A DNA stretch of 64,000 nt, from NCBI RefSeq assembly GCF_016756395.1, contig NZ_AP018365.1, forward strand, positions 4,805,001-4,869,000, given 5' to 3'. Position numbers and translations under genes: made by a program. The notes beneath the pieces were generated by a model, which was not told where the DNA came from, searched no databases, and worked only from the letters and a program-made list of their open reading frames with translations. Below are positions 43,402 through 51,501 of this stretch, in pieces (positions within the stretch are counted from its first letter, which is position 1; every line of letters begins with the position of its first letter). The DNA comes from Streptomyces sp. SN-593 (lineage in GTDB: Bacteria > Actinomycetota > Actinomycetes > Streptomycetales > Streptomycetaceae).

Positions 43402-45069
43402 ATGAACGACTTCCACGGTTCCGACCGGCCGTACGGCGTCCCCGCCGACGGAGACCCCGGCCTCCCGCCCGCCGGGCAGGCCCCGGCCGAGGGCTTCCCG
43501 CCGCCCCCGCCGCCCGCCGACGGCTACGCGCAGCCGTACGACCAGGCGTACAGCCAGGCGTACGGGTACGCGCCGCCGTCCCCCGCGGGCTGGGCCGACG
43601 GCGGCGCCGGCGCCCCCGCGCAGGGCGGATACGGCCGCTCGGGCCACCCGCAGCCCGGGTACGATCAGGCCGCCTACCCGCAGCCCGGGTACGCGCAGGG
43701 CGGCTACGCGCAGGCCGGGTACGACCAGGCCGGGTATGAACAGCCCGGGTACGAACAGCCCGGATACGGCCACGACCAGGGCGCGCCCGCGCGGAACGAT
43801 TACCCGCAGGCCGCCCATCCGCAGGCCGCCCATCCGCAGGCAGGCGACCCCTACGGCACCGGGGCCGCGCCGGGCGGCGGCTACGTACCGGAGCCGTTCG
43901 CCGCGCAGCAGCCGCAGGGTGGGGCGGACCCCGGCGCCGGCTACGGCGGACCGCCGGCTGGCGGCGCGTGGGAGGGCCAGGTCTTCAGCGGTCCGCCGCA
44001 GACCGCGCAGCCGGCCGCGGACCCGTGGGCCGCGGCCCCCGCCGCCGCGCCCGCCTGGGGCACCACCCCTGGCGGCGCCCCCGGATACGCCCCCGGCCAG
44101 GACGCCGGCCCCGGCGCTCCGTACGGGCGGCAGCCCGCGCCCGCCCCCCGCCACGCCCCGGACGTCCCCGCGACTGGGATCGCGCCGGCCGGCCACGCGC
44201 CGACCGGGCGGGCAGCGGCCGGACACACCCCCGCGGGCCGCGAGCAGGAGCCCGAACTGGAGCGGACCGCCGCGCTTCCCGTCGTCGAGCTGGAGGAGTC
44301 GGCCGCGCCGCCGCACCGCACCGGTTCGCCGATCATCCCGCCGGGCATCCAGCCCGCCGGGCTGACCGCGGCGCTCGGCCTGCTGCTCGCGGGCGGGGCG
44401 GCGGTGGGCAAGCCGGCCTTGGCGGTCCTGCTGGTGGTGCTCCAGGCGGTGACCGCGGCCGGCTGGTTCCGGCTCAACGGGATGTGGCCGGCCCGGCAGG
44501 GCATCGTGCTGGCGTTCCTGTCCGGCGTCACCGTGGACATCGCGGTGCTCGCGGTCAGCGGCGGCCACGGCCCGGTCGCGCTGCTCGGCACCCTCGGCGT
44601 GTGGCTGCTGCTCGTGCTGGTGCTCCAACTTCGCCACCACGGATCGGCCGACGAACGCCTCTCGTCGCTCACCGCGACCTCCGCCTCCACCCTGCTCACC
44701 GTGGTCGCGGGCGGCTACCTGCTCACCGCCACCTCGCACGCGGGCACCGACCCGGTCGTCGTCGGGACGGTCGCGGTGGCCGCCGCGACACTGGTGCGCG
44801 CGCCGCGGCTGCCGGGCGGGGAACCGGTGTCGCTGGTCGCCGCGCTCGCGGTGGCCGCCGTCACCGGCGCGCTCACCGGTCCGGCCACCGGCTTCGGCAC
44901 CGGCCACTCGGTGCTGCTCGCCGCGGCGGCGGGGGCCTGCGCGCTGGTCGGCCTGCGGGTGGCCAGCTACGACTGGCCCTCCCGGTTCGTGCACTTCACC
45001 GCGGGCGTCGCGCTGCCGCTGACCGCGGCCGCCCCGGTCGTCTACGCACTGGGCGCCGCGCTGTCCTGA
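43402..45069 (+). CDS. Membrane protein with long Pro/Gln/Tyr/Gly repeat N-terminus
   Basis: A 555-residue protein. Residues 1-320 are low complexity, with Q-P-G-Y and A-G-Y-type repeats (QPGYDQAAYPQPGYAQ) and later Pro/Ala-rich sequence; the C-terminal 220 residues hold about seven hydrophobic segments. No known transporter or enzyme motif was found. The ATG follows GGAGGATGAG and is almost contiguous with the MoaD-like gene, so they are coexpressed. The N-terminus is presumably cytoplasmic and disordered. The conserved position suggests a Streptomyces core gene of unknown role. Confidence 0.8.
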   Translation: MNDFHGSDRPYGVPADGDPGLPPAGQAPAEGFPPPPPPADGYAQPYDQAYSQAYGYAPPSPAGWADGGAGAPAQGGYGRSGHPQPGYDQAAYPQPGYAQGGYAQAGYDQAGYEQPGYEQPGYGHDQGAPARNDYPQAAHPQAAHPQAGDPYGTGAAPGGGYVPEPFAAQQPQGGADPGAGYGGPPAGGAWEGQVFSGPPQTAQPAADPWAAAPAAAPAWGTTPGGAPGYAPGQDAGPGAPYGRQPAPAPRHAPDVPATGIAPAGHAPTGRAAAGHTPAGREQEPELERTAALPVVELEESAAPPHRTGSPIIPPGIQPAGLTAALGLLLAGGAAVGKPALAVLLVVLQAVTAAGWFRLNGMWPARQGIVLAFLSGVTVDIAVLAVSGGHGPVALLGTLGVWLLLVLVLQLRHHGSADERLSSLTATSASTLLTVVAGGYLLTATSHAGTDPVVVGTVAVAAATLVRAPRLPGGEPVSLVAALAVAAVTGALTGPATGFGTGHSVLLAAAAGACALVGLRVASYDWPSRFVHFTAGVALPLTAAAPVVYALGAALS

Positions 45070-45181
45070 TCACCCGGGTGAGATAAATGACGGGGTCCGG
45101 CGGGAACCGTTCGGGCCCCGCCGCCCGTCAGGCGTTGCGAGCGAGTCGAACGGTAGAACGGTCAACAGCCGGGAGTAACCC

Positions 45182-45889
45182 ATGCGCGCGGCGCGAATAA
45201 CCCTGATCGTGGTCCTGGTGCTCGGCGTGGTCCTCGCCGGGCTGGACCGGATCGCCGTGCACGTGGCCCAGAACAAGGCCGCACAGGAGGCGCAGTCGGC
45301 GGAGGGGCTGACCGACAGGCCGACGGTGGGCATCAAGGGCTTCCCGTTCCTCACCCAGGCCCTCGCCCGCAAGCTCGGCCACGTGACGGTCGACGCCGAC
45401 GGCGTCGCGGCGACCAGCGGCGGCCGGACCGTCCAGGTCGAGGACTTCCACGCCGACCTGTACGACGTGAAGCTGTCCAACGGCTACAGCCGGGCCTCGG
45501 CGGACCGTGCCACCGGCACCGCGAAGATCGACTACGCGGAGCTGACGAAGGCCGCGCCGGCGGGCATCACCGTCTCGTACCCGGGCGGCGGCGCCACGGA
45601 CACCGTCCGGCTCACCGGGTCCTACCTCGGCACCCACTTCAGCCTGCTCAGCAAGGTCAGCGTCGTGGACCCGTCGAGCGGCGCCGCCCCCAACACGATC
45701 CAACTGCACGCAGAGGGACTGCCGAAGGCGTTCACCGCGCTCGGCCTGGAGGCCAAGCTGCGCGACGAGATCGACATCACGCCCCAGCTCACCCACCTGC
45801 CGTCGGGGCTGGGGCTGACCACGGTCACCACCGGCCCGGCCGGCATCACCGTCAAGTTCGCCGGGAAGGGCGTGGTTCTCGCGGGCTGA
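45182..45889 (+). CDS. DUF2993 protein (LmeA-like)
   Basis: A 235-residue exported protein of the DUF2993 family. One N-terminal hydrophobic segment (about 5-22) precedes a domain with VGIKGFPFLTQALARKLGHVTVDADG-type sequence (landmark at 49-74). Mycobacterial LmeA of this family acts in lipomannan elongation and binds phospholipids; whether this one does is inference. The ATG follows GGGAG. It is a single gene 112 bp after the membrane protein. Confidence 0.85.
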   Translation: MRAARITLIVVLVLGVVLAGLDRIAVHVAQNKAAQEAQSAEGLTDRPTVGIKGFPFLTQALARKLGHVTVDADGVAATSGGRTVQVEDFHADLYDVKLSNGYSRASADRATGTAKIDYAELTKAAPAGITVSYPGGGATDTVRLTGSYLGTHFSLLSKVSVVDPSSGAAPNTIQLHAEGLPKAFTALGLEAKLRDEIDITPQLTHLPSGLGLTTVTTGPAGITVKFAGKGVVLAG

Positions 45890-46056
45890 GACGCCGGTGT
45901 CCACCCGTGCCCACCGGTGCCCGCTCCGTGCCGGCGCCGGGTCCGACGCGGTCGCCCGCCTTCCGTTTGGGGTCGGCGCGCGAGGGGTACCGTGCGGATG
46001 GCGGCCGTCATGTGTATCGCCATACGGACAATCTCGTCTCGTCATCCGATACACCG

Positions 46057-46086
46057 GTGACACGTCACGGTTCATTTCCCTACGAT
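46057..46086 (+). promoter_or_regulatory. Promoter of the leader peptide-rhodanese transcript
   Basis: GTGACA (46057-46062) and TACGAT (46081-46086) are 18 bp apart. The leader ATG begins 8 nt after the -10, so the transcript would start at or just before the leader codon. Confidence 0.6.
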
Positions 46087-46094
46087 CGGGACTC

Positions 46095-46175
46095 ATGAAG
46101 CGACAGGCGGACCTCACGAAGCGGCGGGCAGTGGACCTGTGCCGCGTTGCCGCCATGCTCTGTCGACTTTCCTGA
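46095..46175 (+). CDS. Cysteine-type leader peptide, 26 residues
   Basis: The 26-residue ORF reads MKRQADLTKRRAVDLCRVAA then MLCRLS. It has two Cys codons near its end, and the DLCRVAAMLCR pattern is one I know from annotated actinobacterial leader peptides before sulfur genes. It starts almost at the predicted transcript start and ends 153 bp before the rhodanese gene. Ribosome stalling at the Cys codons would sense cysteinyl-tRNA. The GC-rich gap can form hairpins (e.g. CGGCCG arms near 46201-46223), but no single attenuator is obvious. Confidence 0.85.
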   Translation: MKRQADLTKRRAVDLCRVAAMLCRLS

Positions 46176-46328
46176 GGGCGCCCGCCCCGCCGCCACGCCG
46201 CGGCCGAACGGCCCGTGCGGCCGGCCCCCGCCCTCCCCGCCTGCCGTCAGGCACCCCGACGCGCCCCTGCGCTTCGACGCAAGCGACCGCGCCACCGCAC
46301 ATTCCGTACTGCCCCGGAGGAGAACAGC

Positions 46329-47165
46329 ATGAGCCGCAGTGACGTCCTGGTGGACGCCGACTGGGTCGAGGCCCACATCGACGACCCGAAGGTGGTCATC
46401 GTCGAGGTGGACGAGGACACCTCTGCCTACGAGAAGAACCACATCAAGAACGCGGTCCGCATCGACTGGAAGACCGACCTCCAGGACCCGGTCCGCCGCG
46501 ACTTCGTCGACCAGGCGGGCTTCGAGGCGCTGCTGTCCGCCAAGGGCATCGCGAACGACGACACCGTGGTGCTCTACGGCGGCAACAACAACTGGTTCGC
46601 GTCCTACGCCTACTGGTACTTCAAGCTCTACGGCCACGACGCGGTGAAGCTGCTCGACGGCGGCCGCAAGAAGTGGGAGCTGGACGCCCGCGAGCTGGTC
46701 AGCGAGGTGCCCTCGCGCGCGGCCACCTCCTACACGGCCAAGGCGCAGGACACCTCGATCCGCGCCTTCCGCGACGACGTGGTGTCCGCGATCGGCGCGC
46801 AGAACCTGGTCGACGTGCGCTCGCCCGACGAGTTCTCCGGCAAGCTGCTCGCCCCCGCGCACCTGCCGCAGGAGCAGTCGCAGCGCCCGGGCCACGTGCC
46901 CAGCGCCCGCAACATCCCGTGGTCGAAGAACGCCAACGACGACGGCACCTTCAAGTCGGACGACGAGCTGAAGGAGCTCTACGCCGACGAGCAGGTGGAC
47001 CTCGCCAAGGACACCATCGCCTACTGCCGGATCGGCGAGCGCTCCGCGCTCACCTGGTTCGTGCTGCACGAGCTCCTCGGCGTGGACAACGTGAAGAACT
47101 ACGACGGCTCGTGGACCGAGTACGGGTCCCTGGTCGGCGTGCCGATCGAGCTCGGCTCGAACTGA
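46329..47165 (+). CDS. Thiosulfate sulfurtransferase (tandem rhodanese)
   Basis: A 278-residue enzyme with two rhodanese domains that moves sulfane sulfur from thiosulfate or 3-mercaptopyruvate to an acceptor. The C-terminal active loop is CRIGERS with Cys233. The N-terminal domain has the same fold without Cys (LYGGNNNWFASYAYW). This is the CysA/SseA type; I recall its orthologue as SCO4164. The ATG follows GGAGGAGAACAGC. It lies downstream of the cysteine-type leader peptide and just before DUF1416, a conserved pair in actinobacteria. Confidence 0.95.
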   Translation: MSRSDVLVDADWVEAHIDDPKVVIVEVDEDTSAYEKNHIKNAVRIDWKTDLQDPVRRDFVDQAGFEALLSAKGIANDDTVVLYGGNNNWFASYAYWYFKLYGHDAVKLLDGGRKKWELDARELVSEVPSRAATSYTAKAQDTSIRAFRDDVVSAIGAQNLVDVRSPDEFSGKLLAPAHLPQEQSQRPGHVPSARNIPWSKNANDDGTFKSDDELKELYADEQVDLAKDTIAYCRIGERSALTWFVLHELLGVDNVKNYDGSWTEYGSLVGVPIELGSN

Positions 47166-47195
47166 CCGACCGCGACGAGGCGAGGACTGAACCCT

Positions 47196-47486
47196 ATGTG
47201 TGGAGCGAAGGCCGGCGGCCCGGACCTGGCAGGAGTTGACGTGGCGAACGAGACGATCATCCAGGGGTCCGTGACCCGCGACGGCGAGCCGGTCAGCGGC
47301 TACGTCCGCCTGCTGGACGGCGGCGGGGAGTTCACGGCCGAGGTCCCGACCTCGGCGACGGGGCAGTTCCGCTTCTTCGCCGCCCCCGGCACCTGGACCC
47401 TGCGCGCCCTCGTGCCGGGCGCCACGGTCGACCGCACCGTGGTGGCCCAGAAGGGCGCCGCCGCGGAGGTCGCCATCGCCGTCTGA
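47196..47486 (+). CDS. DUF1416 protein
   Basis: A 96-residue protein of the DUF1416 family, always found next to sseA/cysA-type rhodaneses. MCGAKAGGPDLAGVD at the start carries a conserved Cys, possibly a sulfur acceptor. The remainder is a beta-sandwich-like segment (GEPVSGYVRLLDGGGEFTAE). The ATG follows GAGGACTGAACCCT. It is the last gene of the unit and is followed 38 bp later by a strong terminator. The function is unknown; sulfur relay is a context guess. Confidence 0.92.
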   Translation: MCGAKAGGPDLAGVDVANETIIQGSVTRDGEPVSGYVRLLDGGGEFTAEVPTSATGQFRFFAAPGTWTLRALVPGATVDRTVVAQKGAAAEVAIAV

Positions 47487-47524
47487 TCCGGGACGCCGCC
47501 CGATCCCGGCGGCCCGGCGGACCC

Positions 47525-47563
47525 GGACGGGCCGCACCCCGCGCAAGGGGGTGCGGCCCGTCC
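47525..47563. terminator. Bidirectional terminator between DUF1416 and DUF3099 genes
   Basis: A perfect 16-bp stem (GGACGGGCCGCACCCC and complement) with a 7-nt loop separates the two convergent genes. There is no T-tract. Confidence 0.88.
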
Positions 47564-47596
47564 GCACGTCCGGGAGCGGCGGCGCGCGGCCGCGGG

Positions 47597-48034
47597 TCAG
47601 TCCCGGTGGTGCTTGCGGTTGCGCTCGTCCAACTCCGCCCACCACGCGTCCGACTGCGGGTCGCCGCAACTGCCGCGCATGCGCCGGTCGGGGTCGGGTG
47701 CGGCCTCGTCCGCCTTGCGGTCGGCCTCGCGCGAGCCCCGGGAGCGCCGGGAGCCCGGGGCATCGCCGGAACCCCGTGCGGCCTGAGGACCCCGGGGGTC
47801 CCGAGGGCCGGGGGAATCAGAGGAACCAGGAGGGTCCTTCTCGTCCCACCACCGGTCCTCCGGGCCCTTCCGGTTCGCGACGATCGCCGCGACCGGCGGG
47901 ATGAACATCGCGAACAGGCACATCCCGATCGCCGCCGGCACCGACCACAGGCGCACGACGGACCACGCCAGGACGAAGAGCACCACGCAAGTGCCCATCA
48001 TGGCGAAGTACCAGTGACGACGTCGCGCGTACAC
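47597..48034 (-). CDS. DUF3099 membrane protein
   Basis: A 145-residue protein with two membrane segments (about 9-28 and 31-50) and a hydrophilic C-terminal tail rich in Pro, Gly, Ser, Asp and Arg. The N-terminus MYARRRHWYFAMMGTCVVLF and VANRKGPEDRWWDEKD match DUF3099. The GTG start at 48034 has no clear ribosome site. Function unknown. Confidence 0.85.
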   Translation of the reverse strand: MYARRRHWYFAMMGTCVVLFVLAWSVVRLWSVPAAIGMCLFAMFIPPVAAIVANRKGPEDRWWDEKDPPGSSDSPGPRDPRGPQAARGSGDAPGSRRSRGSREADRKADEAAPDPDRRMRGSCGDPQSDAWWAELDERNRKHHRD

Positions 48035-48194
48035 ACTTCAACGGTACGACCCGTACCCCCGGATGGCACCTGCCGGAACCGGCCGACCGGCCGCGATCCG
48101 GCCACGGCGCCCGGGGCGCGGGAGCAGCGCCGCGCCCCCCGCCCGGCGCGTCGCCGGCCGGGGGCTCCGGCCGGGCGCTCCGCGCGGGCGCGGA

Positions 48195-48905
48195 TCAGCT
48201 CCCGGGGGCGTGGCCGGCGGCCGCGAGCAGCACCCGGGCCAGTTCGTCCGGCTGGGAGAACATCGGCCAGTGGCCGGTGTCCATCTCGACCAGCTCCCAA
48301 GTGTCGCCGGTCAGGAGCTCCGCCACCGCCGCGCTCGGCTCCGGCCAGTCCAGCAGGCACTTCACGTACGTCGTCGGCAGGTCCTCCAGCGGGCGGGCCA
48401 GGGCGGCCGGTTCGGTGAGGCTCGCGCCCGGGTGGGGCGTGGCGCCGGCCAGCAGCCGGGCGGTCTGCTCGGGGGTGAGCCCCTGGCCGTCGAACTCCTC
48501 CGGGCCCGGCGGCGCCCACGATCCGCCGTTCGCCGCGACCGCCTCGGCCACCTCGCCGCCGCCCGGGAAGCCGGTCACGAACGACCCGCCCGCGACCGGC
48601 ACGTTGGCGTCCACGTACACCACGCGGGTCAGCCGGTCGCCGATCCGGCCCGCGGCCTGGCCGACCGGGATGCCCGAGTAGCTGTGCCCGACCAGCACCA
48701 CGTCCCGCAGCCCGGAGCCCTCGACCGCCTCCACCACGTCCCGCACGTGGGCCTGCTGCCCCGCGGGCTGCTCGCCGCGGCGGTCCGCGACCCCGGCGAG
48801 CGTCACCGCGTGGGTGCCGTGGCCGGCCGCCCGCAGGTGCGCCGCCACCTCGTCCCACACCGAAGAGCCGAGCCAAGCGCCCGGCACGAGCACGAATTCC
48901 GTCAT
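48195..48905 (-). CDS. Alpha/beta hydrolase (salicylate esterase/hydroxynitrile lyase-like)
   Basis: A 236-residue hydrolase with the nucleophile elbow VGHSYSG (Ser near 82), oxyanion segment FVLVPGAWLGSSVW and the C-terminal His in DTGHWPMFSQPDELA. The compact size and the VPGAWLG start resemble plant-type esterases and their bacterial relatives acting on small esters. Substrate unknown. The ATG at 48905 is chosen from the motif distance; an upstream extension is non-coding. It lies 58 bp downstream of the DsrE gene on the same strand. Confidence 0.87.
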   Translation of the reverse strand: MTEFVLVPGAWLGSSVWDEVAAHLRAAGHGTHAVTLAGVADRRGEQPAGQQAHVRDVVEAVEGSGLRDVVLVGHSYSGIPVGQAAGRIGDRLTRVVYVDANVPVAGGSFVTGFPGGGEVAEAVAANGGSWAPPGPEEFDGQGLTPEQTARLLAGATPHPGASLTEPAALARPLEDLPTTYVKCLLDWPEPSAAVAELLTGDTWELVEMDTGHWPMFSQPDELARVLLAAAGHAPGS

Positions 48906-48963
48906 GCCCGCAACGTAGCCCAGGGGTACGACAGCGCCGCCGCGCGCGGCGGCGACCGGCGGG

Positions 48964-49326
48964 TCAGTAGACGAGCGCCTGGACGCCGTCCTTGGTGATC
49001 TCGCTGACGAAGACCTGGGCGCCCGCGATCCGTACACCGTCGATGACGTCGCGCTCGGTGATGTCGCGGCGGGCCGCGCACTGCGTGCACAGCGTGACCC
49101 GGCCGCCGGCCAGCACCGCGTCGAGCAGGTCGGGCAGCGGCGCGGAATGCGGGAGCTCGAACTCCGCGGCCCGCCCGGGCAGCGCGAACCAGGCGGACTC
49201 GCCGGTCAGCCAGAGGGAGACGTCCACCCCGCTGGCGACCGCGACGGCGGCCACGGTGAACGCCTGCGAGCACCGCTCGGGCCCGTCCGCGCCGGCCGTC
49301 ACCTTGATCACGACTTTGTTCGTCAT
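48964..49326 (-). CDS. DsrE-family protein with Cys pair
   Basis: A 120-residue DsrE/YchN-like protein of the sulfur-relay superfamily. The LCTQCAARRDIT segment holds two Cys three apart, where family members bind persulfide. The N-terminal strand MTNKVVIKVTAGADGPERC is typical. ATG is preceded by TAGGGT ending 6 nt upstream, a -10-like hexamer suggesting a leaderless mRNA. A sulfur-relay role is likely but no partner is identified. Confidence 0.85.
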   Translation of the reverse strand: MTNKVVIKVTAGADGPERCSQAFTVAAVAVASGVDVSLWLTGESAWFALPGRAAEFELPHSAPLPDLLDAVLAGGRVTLCTQCAARRDITERDVIDGVRIAGAQVFVSEITKDGVQALVY

Positions 49327-49406
49327 ACGAGCACCCTAAGCGGTGGTATAAAAGCAGATCCGCGTGGATCGTACGCGTGTACACATACGTGCCCGGGGGG
49401 GCTTGG

Positions 49407-50150
49407 GTGGGATTCAGGGACGGCGCGGGCCGTCGTGGGGGATTCGCCGCGGCCGTGACCGGACTGGTCGCGCTGGCGGCGGTGACGGCCGGCGCGGTGA
49501 TCGCGTTCGGCTCGTCCCCGGGCGGCTCGGACGCCGCCGTCACGCCGTCGGCCACCGCCCCGGCGACCGGCGCGGCCGCGCGGCCAGCCCCCTCCGTGTC
49601 CCCGACCGCGCCGGGCACCCCGTCCGCGGCGCCAGGGAAGCCCACCGGGCAGGTCGCGGACGGCGCGCACACTGGTGACCTGAGGTACTTCCTCGTCCCG
49701 CCGCCCGAGGGCGCCGACGTCTACGGCGACCCCGACGGCAGCGCGGACAGCGCGGCCGACGTGGCCGCGGGCGCCGCGGACGGGGAACAGGCCGCGCGGG
49801 CGCTGTCCACCTACGGGTTCCGCGCCGCGGCCACCCGTACGTACCTGACGGCCGACGGCGTCTCCGAGGTCACCGTCGAGCTGGTGCGGCTGCGCGGACC
49901 GGGCCAGGCCGCGGCGTACTACGCGGCGTCCGCCTACCAGGCCACCGCCCTGCCGCTCCAGGGCGGTTACCCCGCCCGCGGCTACGACCTGTCGTCCGGC
50001 TCCGCCGAGTCCACCGACACCCTGCTGGCGGTCTCCTACCAGGGCGACGTGCACATCACGATCTCGGTGACCGGCGGGAGCACGCCCTCCCGCGCCCTGC
50101 TCCAGCACGTGCTGGACGCGCAGCACCGACGACTGAGCACGGGCCGCTGA
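49407..50150 (+). CDS. Membrane-anchored extracytoplasmic protein of unknown function
   Basis: A 247-residue protein with one N-terminal membrane anchor (about 11-36), a Pro/Ala/Ser/Thr-rich linker (about 45-85) and an extracytoplasmic domain containing DLRYFLVPPPEGADVYG and LVRLRGPGQAAAYYA. I do not recognise a family. The GTG at 49407 follows a GGGGGG run; a GTG ten codons upstream (49377) is possible. A TATAAA hexamer at 49347-49352 could be its -10. Confidence 0.72.
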   Translation: MGFRDGAGRRGGFAAAVTGLVALAAVTAGAVIAFGSSPGGSDAAVTPSATAPATGAAARPAPSVSPTAPGTPSAAPGKPTGQVADGAHTGDLRYFLVPPPEGADVYGDPDGSADSAADVAAGAADGEQAARALSTYGFRAAATRTYLTADGVSEVTVELVRLRGPGQAAAYYAASAYQATALPLQGGYPARGYDLSSGSAESTDTLLAVSYQGDVHITISVTGGSTPSRALLQHVLDAQHRRLSTGR

Positions 50151-50199
50151 CCGCGCCCGGGCGACCGCCGCGCGGGGGTGTCGGCGGCGGCGCCGTTCG

Positions 50200-50214
50200 A
50201 CCGGACGGTCCGGT
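50200..50214. promoter_or_regulatory. Perfect 15-bp palindrome before the small membrane gene
   Basis: ACCGGAC-G-GTCCGGT is perfectly symmetrical and lies in the 202-bp gap between 50151 and 50352. It may be an operator or the base of a weak terminator; no T-tract follows. Confidence 0.45.
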
Positions 50215-50352
50215 TGCAGGCGCGGTTGCCGGGCTGAGCCGCACCGGGCGTGGCCTGGGCGCGGCCGGGGAAGGGGCGCGGACTAGACTTGCGGGCGGGC
50301 CGCGCCGTACCCGTGCGCGGACCCGCACCGTCTGCCGCCGAGGAGCCCGTCC

Positions 50353-50457
50353 GTGGAAATCCAGTACTACTTCGACGCCCTGCTCGTCCTGGTCTGCCTG
50401 GGCGTCGCCGCGTTCGCGCTCTACGCGGTGAAGAAGCTGTACCAGGGCCAGCGCTGA
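50353..50457 (+). CDS. 34-residue single-span membrane peptide
   Basis: GTG starts a 34-residue peptide: MEIQYYFDAL, a hydrophobic span (LVLVCLGVAAFALYAV) and the basic end KKLYQGQR. A clear ribosome site (GAGGAGCCCG) precedes it. The stop is one base before the nitrobindin ATG (TGACATG), so both are translated from one message. I recall similar tiny proteins at this place in other Streptomyces. Function unknown; it may bind another membrane protein. Confidence 0.78.
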   Translation: MEIQYYFDALLVLVCLGVAAFALYAVKKLYQGQR

Positions 50458-50458
50458 C

Positions 50459-51022
50459 ATGATCGAGATCCCCTCCGACCTGCACCCGTCCCTGGTCCCG
50501 ATCGCGTTCCTGCTGGGCCGCTGGACCGGCGCGGGCGTGCACGACTTCCCCGGCGCCGAGAAGTGCAACTTCGGGCAGGAGGTCGCCTTCGCCCACGACG
50601 GGCGGCCGTTCCTGGAGTACACCTCGCACACCTGGGTGCTCGACGAGGAGGGCCGCAAGGTCAGGCCGCTGGAGTCCGAGACCGGCTACTGGCGGATCGA
50701 CGCCGAGCGGAAGGTGGACGTGACCACCACCCGCGACGAGGGCGTGGTGGAGATCTGGACCGGCGAGCTGGCCGAGGGAAAGCCGCAGATCGACCTGGTC
50801 ACGGACGCGGTGGCCCGGCTGCCGGTGGCCCCGGAGTACAGCGGCGGCAAGCGCCTGTACGGGTACGTGAACGGCGACCTGATGTGGGTCGGCGAGAAGG
50901 CCACCCCCGCGGTGCCGCTGCGCGCGTACATGTCCGCGCACCTGAAGAAGGTGGTGGACCCCAAGGAGTGGGTCGCCGATCTGAAGGACCTTCCCGACGA
51001 CGGGATCGCCTTCTTCAAGTAG
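50459..51022 (+). CDS. Nitrobindin-like heme-binding beta-barrel (FABP-like)
   Basis: A 187-residue lipocalin-like barrel of the THAP4/nitrobindin group. The signature GRWTGAGVHDFP (G-x-W-x-G-x-G) is at residues 20-31. The heme-ligand His of nitrobindin should lie near the C-terminus; SAHLKKVVDP has a His at the right distance. Such proteins bind ferric heme and react with nitric oxide or peroxynitrite. It is cotranscribed with the 34-residue peptide and ends 19 bp before the nur gene. Confidence 0.88.
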   Translation: MIEIPSDLHPSLVPIAFLLGRWTGAGVHDFPGAEKCNFGQEVAFAHDGRPFLEYTSHTWVLDEEGRKVRPLESETGYWRIDAERKVDVTTTRDEGVVEIWTGELAEGKPQIDLVTDAVARLPVAPEYSGGKRLYGYVNGDLMWVGEKATPAVPLRAYMSAHLKKVVDPKEWVADLKDLPDDGIAFFK

Positions 51023-51041
51023 GCGTACCTACACTGGGCGG

Positions 51042-51476
51042 GTGGCGAGCACCGACTGGAAGAGCGATCTGCGGCAGCGCGGGTACCGGCTGACCCCGCA
51101 GCGCGAGCTTGTGCTGGAGGCCGTCGACGCCCTCGACCACGCGACGCCGGACGGCATCCTGTGCGAGGTGCGCAAGACCGCGTCGGGGATCAACATCTCC
51201 ACGGTCTACCGGACCCTGGAGCTGCTGGAGGAGCTGGGCCTGGTCAACCACGCCCACCTCGGCCACGGCGCCCCCACCTACCACCTCGCCGACCGGTACG
51301 ACCACATGCACCTGGTCTGCCGGGACTGCGACCGGGTCACGGAGGCGGACGTGGGCGTCGCGGCCCCGCTCAAGGACGAGTTGCGCGAGCGGTTCGGCTT
51401 CGAGACGGACATGAAGCACTTCGCGATCTTCGGCCGCTGCCAGGACTGCGCCCGCAAGGCCGCGGGGAACGCCTGA
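51042..51476 (+). CDS. nur: Nickel-responsive Fur-family regulator Nur
   Basis: A 144-residue Fur-family repressor whose sequence (STDWKSDLRQRGYRLTPQR, INISTVYRTLELLEELGLV) closely matches S. coelicolor Nur, which represses nickel uptake and sodF when nickel is bound. In S. coelicolor numbering, which this protein keeps, M-site ligands H70, H72 and H126 are present. Of the Ni-site set as I remember it (H33, H86, H88, H90), H33, H88 and H90 are present, but position 86 is Tyr (DRYDHMH). The Cys pairs C93-C96 and CQDC at the end are kept. GTG start 19 bp after nitrobindin, so the three genes may be one unit. Confidence 0.92.
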   Translation: MASTDWKSDLRQRGYRLTPQRELVLEAVDALDHATPDGILCEVRKTASGINISTVYRTLELLEELGLVNHAHLGHGAPTYHLADRYDHMHLVCRDCDRVTEADVGVAAPLKDELRERFGFETDMKHFAIFGRCQDCARKAAGNA

Positions 51477-51501
51477 CGCCCGTCGCCGTACGCTTGACCG
51501 C

